Shown here one piece after another: positions 18,018 to 26,053 of a stretch of 64,000 nt of DNA (positions within the stretch are counted from its first letter, which is position 1; each line of letters opens with the position of its first letter). Location of the stretch: positions 62,001 through 126,000 of the forward strand of contig NZ_JABFNN010000023.1 in assembly GCF_013090115.1 (NCBI RefSeq). Direction: 5' to 3'. This DNA is from Flagellimonas amphidinii (GTDB lineage: Bacteria; Bacteroidota; Bacteroidia; Flavobacteriales; Flavobacteriaceae). Below the pieces are notes generated by a model. The model made no database searches, was not told where the DNA came from, and was given only the letters and a program-made list of their open reading frames with translations. A program made the translations under genes and the position numbers.

Positions 18018-18812
18018 TTATGGACACAGGGGATCATTATAATTATGTCCACAGGTAGTATTCCCTGGAAAAATAATGTTCAAATTTGACTCATAGGTTG
18101 AAGCTGTACTAGCCCAGAACGAAGTGATTCTATCGTTCCAATTATTTAAATTTACTTGAAGTGGACCCTGTAAATAAATTCGAGCACCTGGACTTGGAAA
18201 ACTACCATCGTAAAATTCTGCAGAGACGCCTCCGCTCAATCTAACAGAACTGATTTCATCATTAAAATTAATACAACCTGTTTCATATTGATTACATCTT
18301 AAATGTGGATTACCATATCTTGAAGGGTACGGTAAGGCCTTTGTAAATGTATAACCTCCCAAATTACTAGCTGTTGCAATAGTAAAGCTTGGTGAACCGG
18401 AATTAGCACTTGCTCCCTTGGTTGAAATAGTTTTAATCATAGATGGATTTTCTTTCTTTATTTTGTCCACAAGTTTTGAGTATTGGTCAGTATCTTCAAT
18501 AATGCTTAGCATTTTATCCTTTGAAGTGAAAAAGATATAGTCTTCTAATTCTGCATTAAGGTAATAAACAAGTTGTTCATTGCCCTGAACTTCAGATAAA
18601 GGTATATAGAGTCCATCTTGTAATACCATTGGCTCACTACCACTTTCATCTGTAAAGGCCGTAACACTTTCTCCGTCCACGTATAAGGTACGTTCTATCA
18701 AGCTTTCTGATACTACATTATCAATGTCATTGTTTAATGTCTGTTCATTTTCACAAGAAACAAGCCCCATAATTGCAATAGTGCAGGTTAAAAGAATAAG
18801 ATTTTTTTTCAT
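18018..18812 (-). CDS. Lipoprotein with predicted calcium-binding betagamma-crystallin domain
   Basis: A 264-residue exported protein that I do not recognise by name. The signal MKKNLILLTCTIAIMGLVSC ends in a lipobox (Cys20). Residues 21-140 are acidic and low in motifs. From about 180 on, the sequence resembles a betagamma-crystallin fold. Two stretches match the calcium motif (N/D)(N/D)xx(S/T)S exactly: NDEISS (184-189) and NDRITS (226-231). Between them is FYDGSFPSPGARIYLQG, as in Greek-key strands. Cysteines at 173, 180, 254 and 263 could form disulfides. It is the only gene in the segment inserted between tsaC and cca. Function is unknown; calcium binding is predicted. Confidence 0.7.
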   Translation of the reverse strand: MKKNLILLTCTIAIMGLVSCENEQTLNNDIDNVVSESLIERTLYVDGESVTAFTDESGSEPMVLQDGLYIPLSEVQGNEQLVYYLNAELEDYIFFTSKDKMLSIIEDTDQYSKLVDKIKKENPSMIKTISTKGASANSGSPSFTIATASNLGGYTFTKALPYPSRYGNPHLRCNQYETGCINFNDEISSVRLSGGVSAEFYDGSFPSPGARIYLQGPLQVNLNNWNDRITSFWASTASTYESNLNIIFPGNTTCGHNYNDPLCP

Positions 18813-18941
18813 GATGATACATTTTTAATTAATAACCATTTTCCTACAAAAAAAGAAGATTAAATTTTCAAAAACAAGGATTGTTTGTTAATTTATTTTT
18901 TATTCATCTTTAGCATATTAATATTAACAAACTTCTAAATA

Positions 18942-18974
18942 GAAATTTTAAAAGGAGTGGACTATGTGGTAAAT
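18942..18974 (+). repeat. 33-bp perfect direct repeat, right copy (att-like)
   Basis: Identical to 17804-17836. It continues in frame into a diverged tsaC 3' end (18975-19058). An in-frame stop TAA lies just upstream (18936-18938), so nothing long is translated across it. Confidence 0.95.
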
Positions 18975-19058
18975 TTGCCAGATGATAACAAAAACCCTTC
19001 CCCTTCCTCCATCATCAAACTAAGTAATGATGGTCAGGTGAAGGTAATCCGGGAATAA
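18942..19058 (+). pseudogene. Remnant of the original tsaC 3' end, 38 codons
   Basis: Read in frame from 18942 it gives EILKGVDYVVN followed by a tail ending in SPSSIIKLSNDGQVKVIRE and a stop. This aligns along its full length with the C-terminus of the intact TsaC (SPSSVIKLTNNGIIKIIRP). The DNA is identical for 33 bp and then clearly diverged. The stop TAA at 19056-19058 overlaps the cca start (TAATG), the usual sign of a coupled gene pair, so this is the native end and the intact gene carries the newer one. Confidence 0.9.
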
Positions 19059-20488
19059 TGACGCAGGAATTCCATAAAGAGGCCATACAACATCCTATTT
19101 TTCAACTTATCGGCGAGACATCAGAAGAATTGGGCATGACTTCCTATGTTATTGGTGGCTATGTACGTGACCATCTCTTGCAACGAGGTACACCAAAAGA
19201 CATTGATATTGTAACCATTGGGAGTGGTATTGAACTTGCCAAAAAAGTGGCCGAAAAACTGAAAGGCAAGCCAGAAATATCCGTTTTCAAGAATTTTGGC
19301 ACGGCGATGATCAAGCATGAAGCAATGGAGGTTGAATTTGTAGGGGCTCGAAAAGAAAGTTACCAAAGGGACAGTAGAAAACCGATTGTTGAAGATGGCA
19401 CTCTGGAGGATGACCAGAACAGGCGTGACTTTACTATAAACGCTATGGCTTTTTCTTTGAACAAAGCCAATTTCGGAAAACTGTTAGATCCTTTTGGAGG
19501 CATCTCAGATTTAAATAAAAAAATTATACGCACCCCATTGGAACCGGGCATCACGTATTCTGATGATCCTCTACGCATGATGCGGGCCATTCGTTTTGCT
19601 TCCCAATTGAATTTTACCATAGAACTGAAATCCCTCCGGGCCATAACGGAGAACAAGGAGCGCATCAAAATTGTTTCCAAAGAACGTATTGTGGATGAGC
19701 TGCATAAAATTATGATGAGCCAAAAACCCTCTACTGGGTTGGCATTGATGCATCAAACAGGGCTTTTATCCATTATTCTTCCTGAATTGACAGCCTTGCA
19801 AGGCATCGAGGAAATTGAAGGGCAGCGGCACAAGGACAACTTCTGGCACACGCTGGAGGTGGTGGATAATATTGCAAAAGCCACAGATAACCTTTGGTTA
19901 CGCTGGGCTGCATTGCTTCATGATATTGGCAAAGCGCCCACGAAACGCTTCGACAAAAAAATAGGATGGACCTTTCATGCGCATGAGTTTGTAGGAGCAA
20001 AAATGGTGTACAAACTATTCAAGCGGCTCCGTTTACCGTTGAATGACAAAATGAAGTTTGTACAAAAAATGGTGCTGATGAGTTCAAGACCCATCATTCT
20101 GGCGGAGGATCACGTAACAGATTCCGCCGTGCGCCGACTAATTTTTGATGCAGGTGATTATGTCGATGATCTCATGACTCTTTGTGAGGCAGATATCACC
20201 ACGAAGAATCCAAAAAAACAAAAAAGGTACAAGAACAATTTTCAAATAGTTCGACAAAAGATTGTTGAGGTTGAAGAACGCGACCAAATCAGAAACTTTC
20301 AACCTCCAGTTTCCGGTGAAGAAATTATGCAAACCTTCAATTTAAAACCTTCTCGAGAAATTGGTGTCATTAAAGATGCTATAAAGGAAGCTATTCTGGA
20401 GGGAGAAATTCCCAACGAATATGAAGCCGCTTATCAATTTATGCTGAAAAAAGGCAAAAAGATGAACCTAAAAGTCCATTCTGAATGA
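19058..20488 (+). CDS. cca: CCA tRNA nucleotidyltransferase with HD domain
   Basis: Adds or repairs the 3' CCA of tRNAs. The 476-residue protein has the class II nucleotidyltransferase head (VIGGYVRDHLL, then KDIDIVTIG with the metal-binding DxD). It also has the RRDFTINAMAF motif, the nucleotide-selecting DDPLRMMRAIRFASQLNF, and an HD phosphohydrolase-like domain (HTLEVV...LLHDIGKAPTK). Its start overlaps the stop of the tsaC remnant, and its stop overlaps the start of ctaA by 4 bases. Since its promoter and coupled partner were separated by the insertion, expression may now depend on the AT-rich stretch before 18942. Confidence 0.95.
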   Translation: MTQEFHKEAIQHPIFQLIGETSEELGMTSYVIGGYVRDHLLQRGTPKDIDIVTIGSGIELAKKVAEKLKGKPEISVFKNFGTAMIKHEAMEVEFVGARKESYQRDSRKPIVEDGTLEDDQNRRDFTINAMAFSLNKANFGKLLDPFGGISDLNKKIIRTPLEPGITYSDDPLRMMRAIRFASQLNFTIELKSLRAITENKERIKIVSKERIVDELHKIMMSQKPSTGLALMHQTGLLSIILPELTALQGIEEIEGQRHKDNFWHTLEVVDNIAKATDNLWLRWAALLHDIGKAPTKRFDKKIGWTFHAHEFVGAKMVYKLFKRLRLPLNDKMKFVQKMVLMSSRPIILAEDHVTDSAVRRLIFDAGDYVDDLMTLCEADITTKNPKKQKRYKNNFQIVRQKIVEVEERDQIRNFQPPVSGEEIMQTFNLKPSREIGVIKDAIKEAILEGEIPNEYEAAYQFMLKKGKKMNLKVHSE

Positions 20489-21498
20489 AGAAAAACAAAT
20501 ATGTAATCTATTGGTTGTTAACGGGCTGTCTACTCATCTTCATCATGGTAATTGTTGGGGGCATTACGAGGCTTACCCATTCCGGACTTTCCATATCGGA
20601 TTACAAACTGATACAAGGCACCATTCCTCCAATGAACGAACAGGAATGGCAAGAAGCCTTCGAGCTCTACCAGCAATATCCAGAATATCAAAAACTGAAC
20701 TATCATTTTACACTGGAAGACTTCAAGAGCATTTATTTTTGGGAATGGCTGCACAGGGTCATCGGAAGGTTCATCGGGGTTGTCTTCATGCTACCTTTTC
20801 TTTTCTTTTTATTCACCAAAAAATTGGATGGGCCAACTATAAAAAAGTGTTTGATCCTATTGCTCCTTGGGGGATTTCAAGGTTTTTTGGGATGGTATAT
20901 GGTCAAAAGTGGTTTGGTGGACCGTCCAGATGTATCGCACTACAGACTGGCAGCGCATTTGACCACTGCATTTTTGACCTTTGCGTACAGCCTATGGGTG
21001 GCTTTGGACCTTATCTACCCAGAAATAAAGAAAATCAATACCTCCTTGAAAAACCTCATAAGGTTTGCTTTGGTTGTGCTCATTGTACAAATTATTTGGG
21101 GAGCTTTTGTTGCAGGACTGGACGCTGGTTTTATCCATAATCACTGGCCATTGATGAGTGAGGGAAAATTGATACATGAAACCGTTTATATTGAACAACA
21201 ACCATGGATCAAAAACTTTTTTGAAGGTAAAAGTGGAGTACAGTTCATTCATCGCTACATGGCATATATTGTAGTCGGATTTATTGTTTTGATATGGTAC
21301 AGAACCAAAAATCTACAGCTCACCCACTGGCAGCGCAAAGGGGTACAATCGCTTTTAATTATAGTGCTGTTGCAATTTTTGCTGGGCGTGCTCACCTTGA
21401 TTTACGCTGTACCATTGTGGTTAGGGGTTGTGCATCAGATAGGGGCGTTTTTTCTTTTGGCTGCCATGACCTTTACGTTGCACAGATTCACCAAATGA
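20485..21498 (+). CDS. ctaA: Heme A synthase, COX15/CtaA family
   Basis: A membrane enzyme that oxidises the C8 methyl group of heme O to make heme A for cytochrome oxidase. The 337 residues show about eight transmembrane helices. The typical GGITRLTHSGLSISDYK follows the first helix. Conserved histidines for heme binding lie in EWLHRVIGR, DVSHYRLAAHL, QFIHRYMAY and VVHQIGAF. The pattern of paired four-helix bundles is that of COX15-type proteins. The start overlaps cca (ATGA). Confidence 0.94.
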   Translation: MKKNKYVIYWLLTGCLLIFIMVIVGGITRLTHSGLSISDYKLIQGTIPPMNEQEWQEAFELYQQYPEYQKLNYHFTLEDFKSIYFWEWLHRVIGRFIGVVFMLPFLFFLFTKKLDGPTIKKCLILLLLGGFQGFLGWYMVKSGLVDRPDVSHYRLAAHLTTAFLTFAYSLWVALDLIYPEIKKINTSLKNLIRFALVVLIVQIIWGAFVAGLDAGFIHNHWPLMSEGKLIHETVYIEQQPWIKNFFEGKSGVQFIHRYMAYIVVGFIVLIWYRTKNLQLTHWQRKGVQSLLIIVLLQFLLGVLTLIYAVPLWLGVVHQIGAFFLLAAMTFTLHRFTK

Positions 21499-21542
21499 AC
21501 AAGTATTTGTCGTAAATTTGCTCCCACTCTAATTTTTTTTGA

Positions 21543-22040
21543 ATGATTTATAAAATCAGGATTATTCTTGATGCTGAGGAAGATATCTTTAGGGATATCG
21601 AAATTGAGGATAGCAATACTTTGGAAGAATTCCACAATGCCATTACCCAAGCATTTGGTTTTGAAGGTGGTGAGATGGCATCCTTTTATACCTGTGATGA
21701 AGAATGGAACCAAGACGAGGAAATTGCTCTTTTTGACATGAGCGAAACAGGTTCTGATATTAAATTGATGAATGAGACCGTCCTTGAAGATGTTATAACA
21801 GAACAAAATCCCAAAATGATCTATGTGTATGATTTTTTCAGCATGTGGACATTTTTTGTGGAATTGGCCGATATTATTGAGAAAGAAGACGGAAGAGCTT
21901 ATCCAAACTTATTGTTCAGTTTTGGTGAATTGCCCGATTCTCCTCCTGAGAAAAATTTTGAGTCAACAGACCCATCTATTGAATTGGAAGGTCCACTGGA
22001 CAACTATGACGACTTCGATTTTGATGAAAACTGGAACTGA
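21543..22040 (+). CDS. PRiA4_ORF3-like acidic protein (often named IS1096 passenger TnpR family)
   Basis: A 165-residue acidic protein with the plasmid pRiA4b ORF-3-like fold: MIYKIRIILDAEEDIFRDIEI at the start, LEEFHNAITQAFGF, FYTCDEEW, then an acidic tail rich in D and E (NYDDFDFDENWN). The family name refers to an insertion sequence, but there is no transposase or terminal repeat here. It is a chromosomal gene common in flavobacteria. Its function is unknown. The nucleoid-associated protein gene lies 36 bases downstream on the same strand. Confidence 0.8.
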   Translation: MIYKIRIILDAEEDIFRDIEIEDSNTLEEFHNAITQAFGFEGGEMASFYTCDEEWNQDEEIALFDMSETGSDIKLMNETVLEDVITEQNPKMIYVYDFFSMWTFFVELADIIEKEDGRAYPNLLFSFGELPDSPPEKNFESTDPSIELEGPLDNYDDFDFDENWN

Positions 22041-22076
22041 GATTCCATATCTTAAACCCATTAACCTAACACCCGC

Positions 22077-23135
22077 ATGCTAAACCTATATTCCGCCCAA
22101 ATAGAAAGTATCTCATTGCACCGAGTCGGCAACCAGAGCAAAAATGAATCGGTATTTTTATCATCAGAGCCATTTTCTCTTAATGATGAGATGGCTGGAT
22201 TACTCAAGGAATATTTTTTTAAGCCCTTTAGGGAAAAGGAAGAGAATTATTATCGGTTTTGGCATGAAGCCGATTTGGAATTCAATGAAGTCTACACCGC
22301 AATTTCTGGGCTTTTTGGTGACCCATCCACTTCACATGAAGTTTCCAAAAAAATTACCCAACATCTTTTCCAGCAATCCAATCACCCCCATATTAAAAGT
22401 GGAGAAGTTTATATTGTCCATTTTTCCGATTTGGTCATCGACAACCAAAAAACGGACGCTGTCGGCATTTTCAAAAGTGAACTAAAACACGATTTCCTTC
22501 AGTTCAAGGAAAATGAACAGAATTTGGAAATCTTGATACGCCAAGGCATCAACATCAATAAACTGGACAAGGGCTGTATCGTATTTAACCAAGATAAGGA
22601 AGAAGGTTACAAAGTATTATCTGTGGACAGTAACCGTTACGATGCTAAATATTGGCTGGAGAATTTTCTAGGATTGATCCCCCTGACCGATGAAAACTTT
22701 TACACCAAGAACTATTTAAAGTTCTGCCAAAACTTCGCCAAAGATGTTGTGTTACCAGCTGAAGATAAACAGCAAGAAGTTTTGTTCATGAACAGGGCCG
22801 TGAACCATTTTGCCAAAAATGATGCGTTTGAAGAAACTTCATTTTTAAATGAAGTGATGGAAAACCCTGAACTTATACCAGAATTTAAGCATTATAAGGT
22901 CGAAAAAGGACCAAAATATAGCATTGAAGATGTTTCCAATTTTGATATTGCCAACAAAGCGGTCTCAGATGCACGGAAAAAAATCAAGAACGTCATCAAT
23001 CTGGATACCAACATTCAGATAAAAATGGATTTCATCAACCCAGAATCTGCCGAAAAGTTTGTGGAAAAGGGCTGGGATGAGGAACGACAGATGTATTACT
23101 ACCTTGTCTACTTTAATAAAGAGCAAAAAAGTTAG
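22077..23135 (+). CDS. Nucleoid-associated protein, NdpA/YejK (NA37) family
   Basis: The 352-residue cytoplasmic protein matches the NA37 family of nucleoid-associated proteins. It shows the N-terminal SAQIESISLHRVGNQ, the mid-region HIKSGEVYIVHFSDLVID, and AVGIFKSELKHDF. The C-terminal half contains VNHFAKNDAFEETSFLNEVM and a final beta-rich part. Family members bind the nucleoid. The exact role is unclear. It converges with the gene at 23132, overlapping by 4 bases. Confidence 0.85.
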   Translation: MLNLYSAQIESISLHRVGNQSKNESVFLSSEPFSLNDEMAGLLKEYFFKPFREKEENYYRFWHEADLEFNEVYTAISGLFGDPSTSHEVSKKITQHLFQQSNHPHIKSGEVYIVHFSDLVIDNQKTDAVGIFKSELKHDFLQFKENEQNLEILIRQGININKLDKGCIVFNQDKEEGYKVLSVDSNRYDAKYWLENFLGLIPLTDENFYTKNYLKFCQNFAKDVVLPAEDKQQEVLFMNRAVNHFAKNDAFEETSFLNEVMENPELIPEFKHYKVEKGPKYSIEDVSNFDIANKAVSDARKKIKNVINLDTNIQIKMDFINPESAEKFVEKGWDEERQMYYYLVYFNKEQKS

Positions 23136-24229
23136 ACCTCACCATCTAAAATTTCTTTCATACTAACATCCTCGTAATTGCGCTTTACAAAATCCAAGGC
23201 CAAGGATAGCACTTGCCCCATACCAGTACATTTTTTAAAGTTCATATCAAGGGTCAAGTCATAAATTTCCAGCTTTAGGCGGTCTATATTTTCTGGCAAA
23301 GAAATATGATCTGTTCGGGCAATGCCCATTAATCTTTTGATTCGGTTCCCGGAACTCAAAATACGTTTGGCCACAATGGAACGCTCTTCAATTTTATATT
23401 GATCCACAGAACTTTTTTGCAATTTGCCTCGCACCAGTTCCACCATCAAAAAGTTTTCCTTGAAGAATTGAGGACGATATACCTTGAGTTTCCCTTCAAA
23501 ACATTGCTGATCAAAATCAATGGCCCTGATTTTATAGACCACATGATCAAAATCGTGAGTAGGTACAATAACATAGTTGTACGAGCGCATATCGCCAAGT
23601 AATCTAATCATACAGCGTTCGTTGAACTTTACAAACTCCTTAGCTAGTTGCGCTTTTTCCGCTTCAGTGCATTTAGGAAGCATTTCACTGATGAAAACAT
23701 CACCGGGGATGCCAGCAATGTGCTCCTCGATCAAGGTATCCTCATAAACCAAAAAGTTGAGGTTGTATGGAGAAAGCATATGTTCCAACTCTAATCCATA
23801 AACTCTTGAAGCATCTGTTTTCTTTACATAAAAATAGGTGTAGTTATCATTGAGAATGTTTCTAACCTTAATCCGGAAAGGTTTAGAATTTCCAAAAGTG
23901 CAATAATCCACTGCATCAATGTTCAGGTATTCTAAAATCCTATTGCTACCATCTGAGTGCAATATGGAGTAGACCTTCTTGAGGCTCAAGTCAATTTCTT
24001 CACGTTCAAAATCAGAATAATACACTCGTACCCATAGCGTATCATTGCCCTCCGAATCATAAACTACTACAGAACCGGAAAAGCGTAGCAAGTCTTCATA
24101 AAATATAGGAATTTCGATTTTTCGACTATACTTATGCAGGTACCCGTCCAGTTTTTTACTCACTGGATAGGCAGGTTTTTTCTTCGACATTAATTTTTCC
24201 TCGGACATTCTTTCCTTATTTTGTAACAA
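23132..24229 (-). CDS. Conserved hypothetical with protein-kinase-like catalytic signature
   Basis: I do not recognise this 365-residue protein by name. It has no signal peptide. The middle holds a kinase-like arrangement. A basic strand FYVKK near 133-137 could supply the ATP-binding lysine. IEEHIAGIPGDVFISE could be the hinge. GDMRSYNYVIV has D213 and N218 in the DxxxxN spacing of a catalytic loop. KIRAIDFDQQ has D238/D240 like a DFD metal site. This suggests a HipA-, APH- or Fam20-like kinase fold, but no glycine-rich loop is obvious. Met8 (24208) or Met14 are alternative starts. It is divergent from the ABC transporter genes. Confidence 0.6.
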   Translation of the reverse strand: MLQNKERMSEEKLMSKKKPAYPVSKKLDGYLHKYSRKIEIPIFYEDLLRFSGSVVVYDSEGNDTLWVRVYYSDFEREEIDLSLKKVYSILHSDGSNRILEYLNIDAVDYCTFGNSKPFRIKVRNILNDNYTYFYVKKTDASRVYGLELEHMLSPYNLNFLVYEDTLIEEHIAGIPGDVFISEMLPKCTEAEKAQLAKEFVKFNERCMIRLLGDMRSYNYVIVPTHDFDHVVYKIRAIDFDQQCFEGKLKVYRPQFFKENFLMVELVRGKLQKSSVDQYKIEERSIVAKRILSSGNRIKRLMGIARTDHISLPENIDRLKLEIYDLTLDMNFKKCTGMGQVLSLALDFVKRNYEDVSMKEILDGEV

Positions 24230-24282
24230 ATTTCAATAATCCTCGTCAAGTTACTATAAACAAATCAAAAAACGATTCCGTC

Positions 24283-25179
24283 TTGGAAACTATACTCACC
24301 GTAACCAATCTAACAAAAAAATTCGGTTATCTGACCGCAGTAAATGATCTCTCCTTTACCATAGAAAAAGGTAATGTCTATGGTATTTTGGGGCCCAATG
24401 GCAGTGGCAAATCCACTACATTGGGCATTATATTGAATGTGGTCAACCGAACTTCTGGCGAATTCAACTGGTTTGATGGCAACCTTTCCACCCATGAAGC
24501 CCTTAAAAAAGTTGGGGCTATTATTGAACGCCCTAATTTTTATCCGTACATGACCGCCATACAAAATTTGAAGCTGGTCTGTAAAATCAAAGAAGTACCT
24601 GAAACCAAGGTTCAAGAAAAACTGGAATTGGTAGGGCTTTGGGATCGACGCAATAGCAAGTTTAAAACCTATTCTTTGGGAATGAAACAGCGATTGGCCA
24701 TAGCTTCTGCCCTGCTCAATGACCCGGAAATCCTAATTCTGGACGAACCCACTAACGGACTGGATCCCCAAGGTATTCATCAAATTCGGGAAATCATCAA
24801 AAAAATTGCCAACCAAGGCACTACCATTTTGTTGGCTTCCCACTTACTTGACGAGGTAGAAAAAGTATGTTCACATGTTGTTATTCTTCGAAAAGGAGTG
24901 AAACTATACTCTGGACCGGTAGACAGTATGTTGGCGAGCCATGGATTTTTTGAACTTCGCTCCGCAGACATGGAAAAATTGAAGACGTTGCTGGAAAAAA
25001 ATGCAAGTTTCGGCAAAATTGAAAGTTTCAACGGCACGCTAACAGCTTACCTCAAAGAGGAAATGGATTCGGAATCGCTCAACAAAATGCTCTTTGAGAA
25101 AGGAATTGTGCTTTCACACCTTGTAAAACGCAAAGAAAGTCTTGAAGAACAATTTTTAACCTTGACCAAGAACAACTAA
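24283..25179 (+). CDS. ABC transporter ATP-binding protein
   Basis: A 298-residue ATPase of the ABC-2 drug/efflux-type (CcmA-like) class. It has Walker A GPNGSGKST, Q-loop region IIERPNFYPYMTA, signature YSLGMKQRLAIA, Walker B ILILDEPTNGLDPQG, and an H-loop in LLASHLLDEVEKV. The reading frame begins with TTG at 24283. No in-frame ATG occurs before the Walker A region, so a TTG start is likely. The permease gene follows 11 bases later. Substrate unknown. Confidence 0.9.
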   Translation: METILTVTNLTKKFGYLTAVNDLSFTIEKGNVYGILGPNGSGKSTTLGIILNVVNRTSGEFNWFDGNLSTHEALKKVGAIIERPNFYPYMTAIQNLKLVCKIKEVPETKVQEKLELVGLWDRRNSKFKTYSLGMKQRLAIASALLNDPEILILDEPTNGLDPQGIHQIREIIKKIANQGTTILLASHLLDEVEKVCSHVVILRKGVKLYSGPVDSMLASHGFFELRSADMEKLKTLLEKNASFGKIESFNGTLTAYLKEEMDSESLNKMLFEKGIVLSHLVKRKESLEEQFLTLTKNN

Positions 25180-25190
25180 TCAAAAAACGA

Positions 25191-26024
25191 ATGGTACGCT
25201 TACTTCAAATAGAATTCATCAAACTTTGGAACAATAGGGCCAGTAAAATATTGATTACGTCCTATTTTGTTTTGCTCACTTCAATTGCGCTGATCGCGGC
25301 CATTAAATTCGATATTGGCCCCGTCAACTTCCATTTGGCAGATCAAGGAATTTTCAACTTTCCTTACATCTGGCATTTCAACACCTTTATCACAGCCATT
25401 TTCAAACTATTTTTAGCTATTGTCATCGTGTCTATGATGGCCAATGAATATAGCAACAAGACCATTAAACAGAATTTGATAGACGGACTATCCAAAAAGG
25501 AATTTATCCTTTCCAAGTTCTTAACGGTAATTTCCTTTGCATTGATTTCCACCGCGTTCGTTTTTGTGGTCTCAATGGTTTTGGGACTTATTTATTCAGA
25601 TTACAATGAAATTTCCATCATTTTTTCAGATTTGGAGTTTCTATTGGCATTCTTTGTAAAACTGGTAGGCTTCTTCTCATTTTGCTTATTCTTGGGCATA
25701 TTTGTAAAACGGTCTGCTTTTGCGCTTGGTTTTTTGATTCTATGGGCCATTCTGGAACAGGTGGTTTTTGGACTATTGGGTTGGAAGGTCATGAGTTGGG
25801 ATAGCGCTAAAATAGTTAAGGACTTCTTTCCTTTGCAATCCATGACCAATTTGATCAAAGAACCGTTCACTAGACTGTCAGCCGTTCAAAATATAGGACA
25901 GCAAATTGGGGAAAATATGAATTTTGACTACCAAGTCTATTGGTATGAATTCCTGATTGTCATCTTTTGGACAGCTATTTTCATCTATTTATCCTACGCA
26001 TTATTAAAAAAGCGTGATTTATAG
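25191..26024 (+). CDS. ABC-2 type transporter permease
   Basis: A 277-residue membrane protein with about six transmembrane segments (for example SYFVLLTSIALIAA and LFLAIVIVSMMANE). MANEYSNKTIKQNLIDGLSKKEFILSKF is typical of ABC-2 permeases of gliding/efflux type. It lies 11 bases after its ATPase, and the pair forms the transporter. Substrate cannot be deduced. Confidence 0.88.
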   Translation: MVRLLQIEFIKLWNNRASKILITSYFVLLTSIALIAAIKFDIGPVNFHLADQGIFNFPYIWHFNTFITAIFKLFLAIVIVSMMANEYSNKTIKQNLIDGLSKKEFILSKFLTVISFALISTAFVFVVSMVLGLIYSDYNEISIIFSDLEFLLAFFVKLVGFFSFCLFLGIFVKRSAFALGFLILWAILEQVVFGLLGWKVMSWDSAKIVKDFFPLQSMTNLIKEPFTRLSAVQNIGQQIGENMNFDYQVYWYEFLIVIFWTAIFIYLSYALLKKRDL

Positions 26025-26053
26025 TATCTTGTGAGGTGCCGAACTCACGAAGA

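Larger units (their letters stand above)
17837..18974. mobile_element. Putative inserted segment that replaced the tsaC 3' end (one cargo gene, no integrase)
   Basis: The interval from the end of the left repeat to the end of the right repeat is 1138 bp. It contains an alternative tsaC 3' tail, a bidirectional terminator, one lipoprotein gene on the minus strand, and a very AT-rich stretch at 18813-18941. Removing it by recombination between the 33-bp copies would restore a tsaC ORF whose stop overlaps the cca start as TAATG. No recombinase or transposase is present, so this is either a cassette moved in trans, a decayed element, or a product of homologous recombination with foreign DNA. Confidence 0.6.

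Noticed and set aside
20511..21140. 209-codon open frame inside ctaA
   Set aside because: It is a shifted-frame shadow of the heme A synthase gene, rich in Cys, His and Gly without any domain pattern.
21543..22040. Possible insertion sequence because the family is often named IS1096 TnpR passenger
   Set aside because: No transposase, inverted repeats or target duplication are seen, and the gene sits in a conserved chromosomal context.
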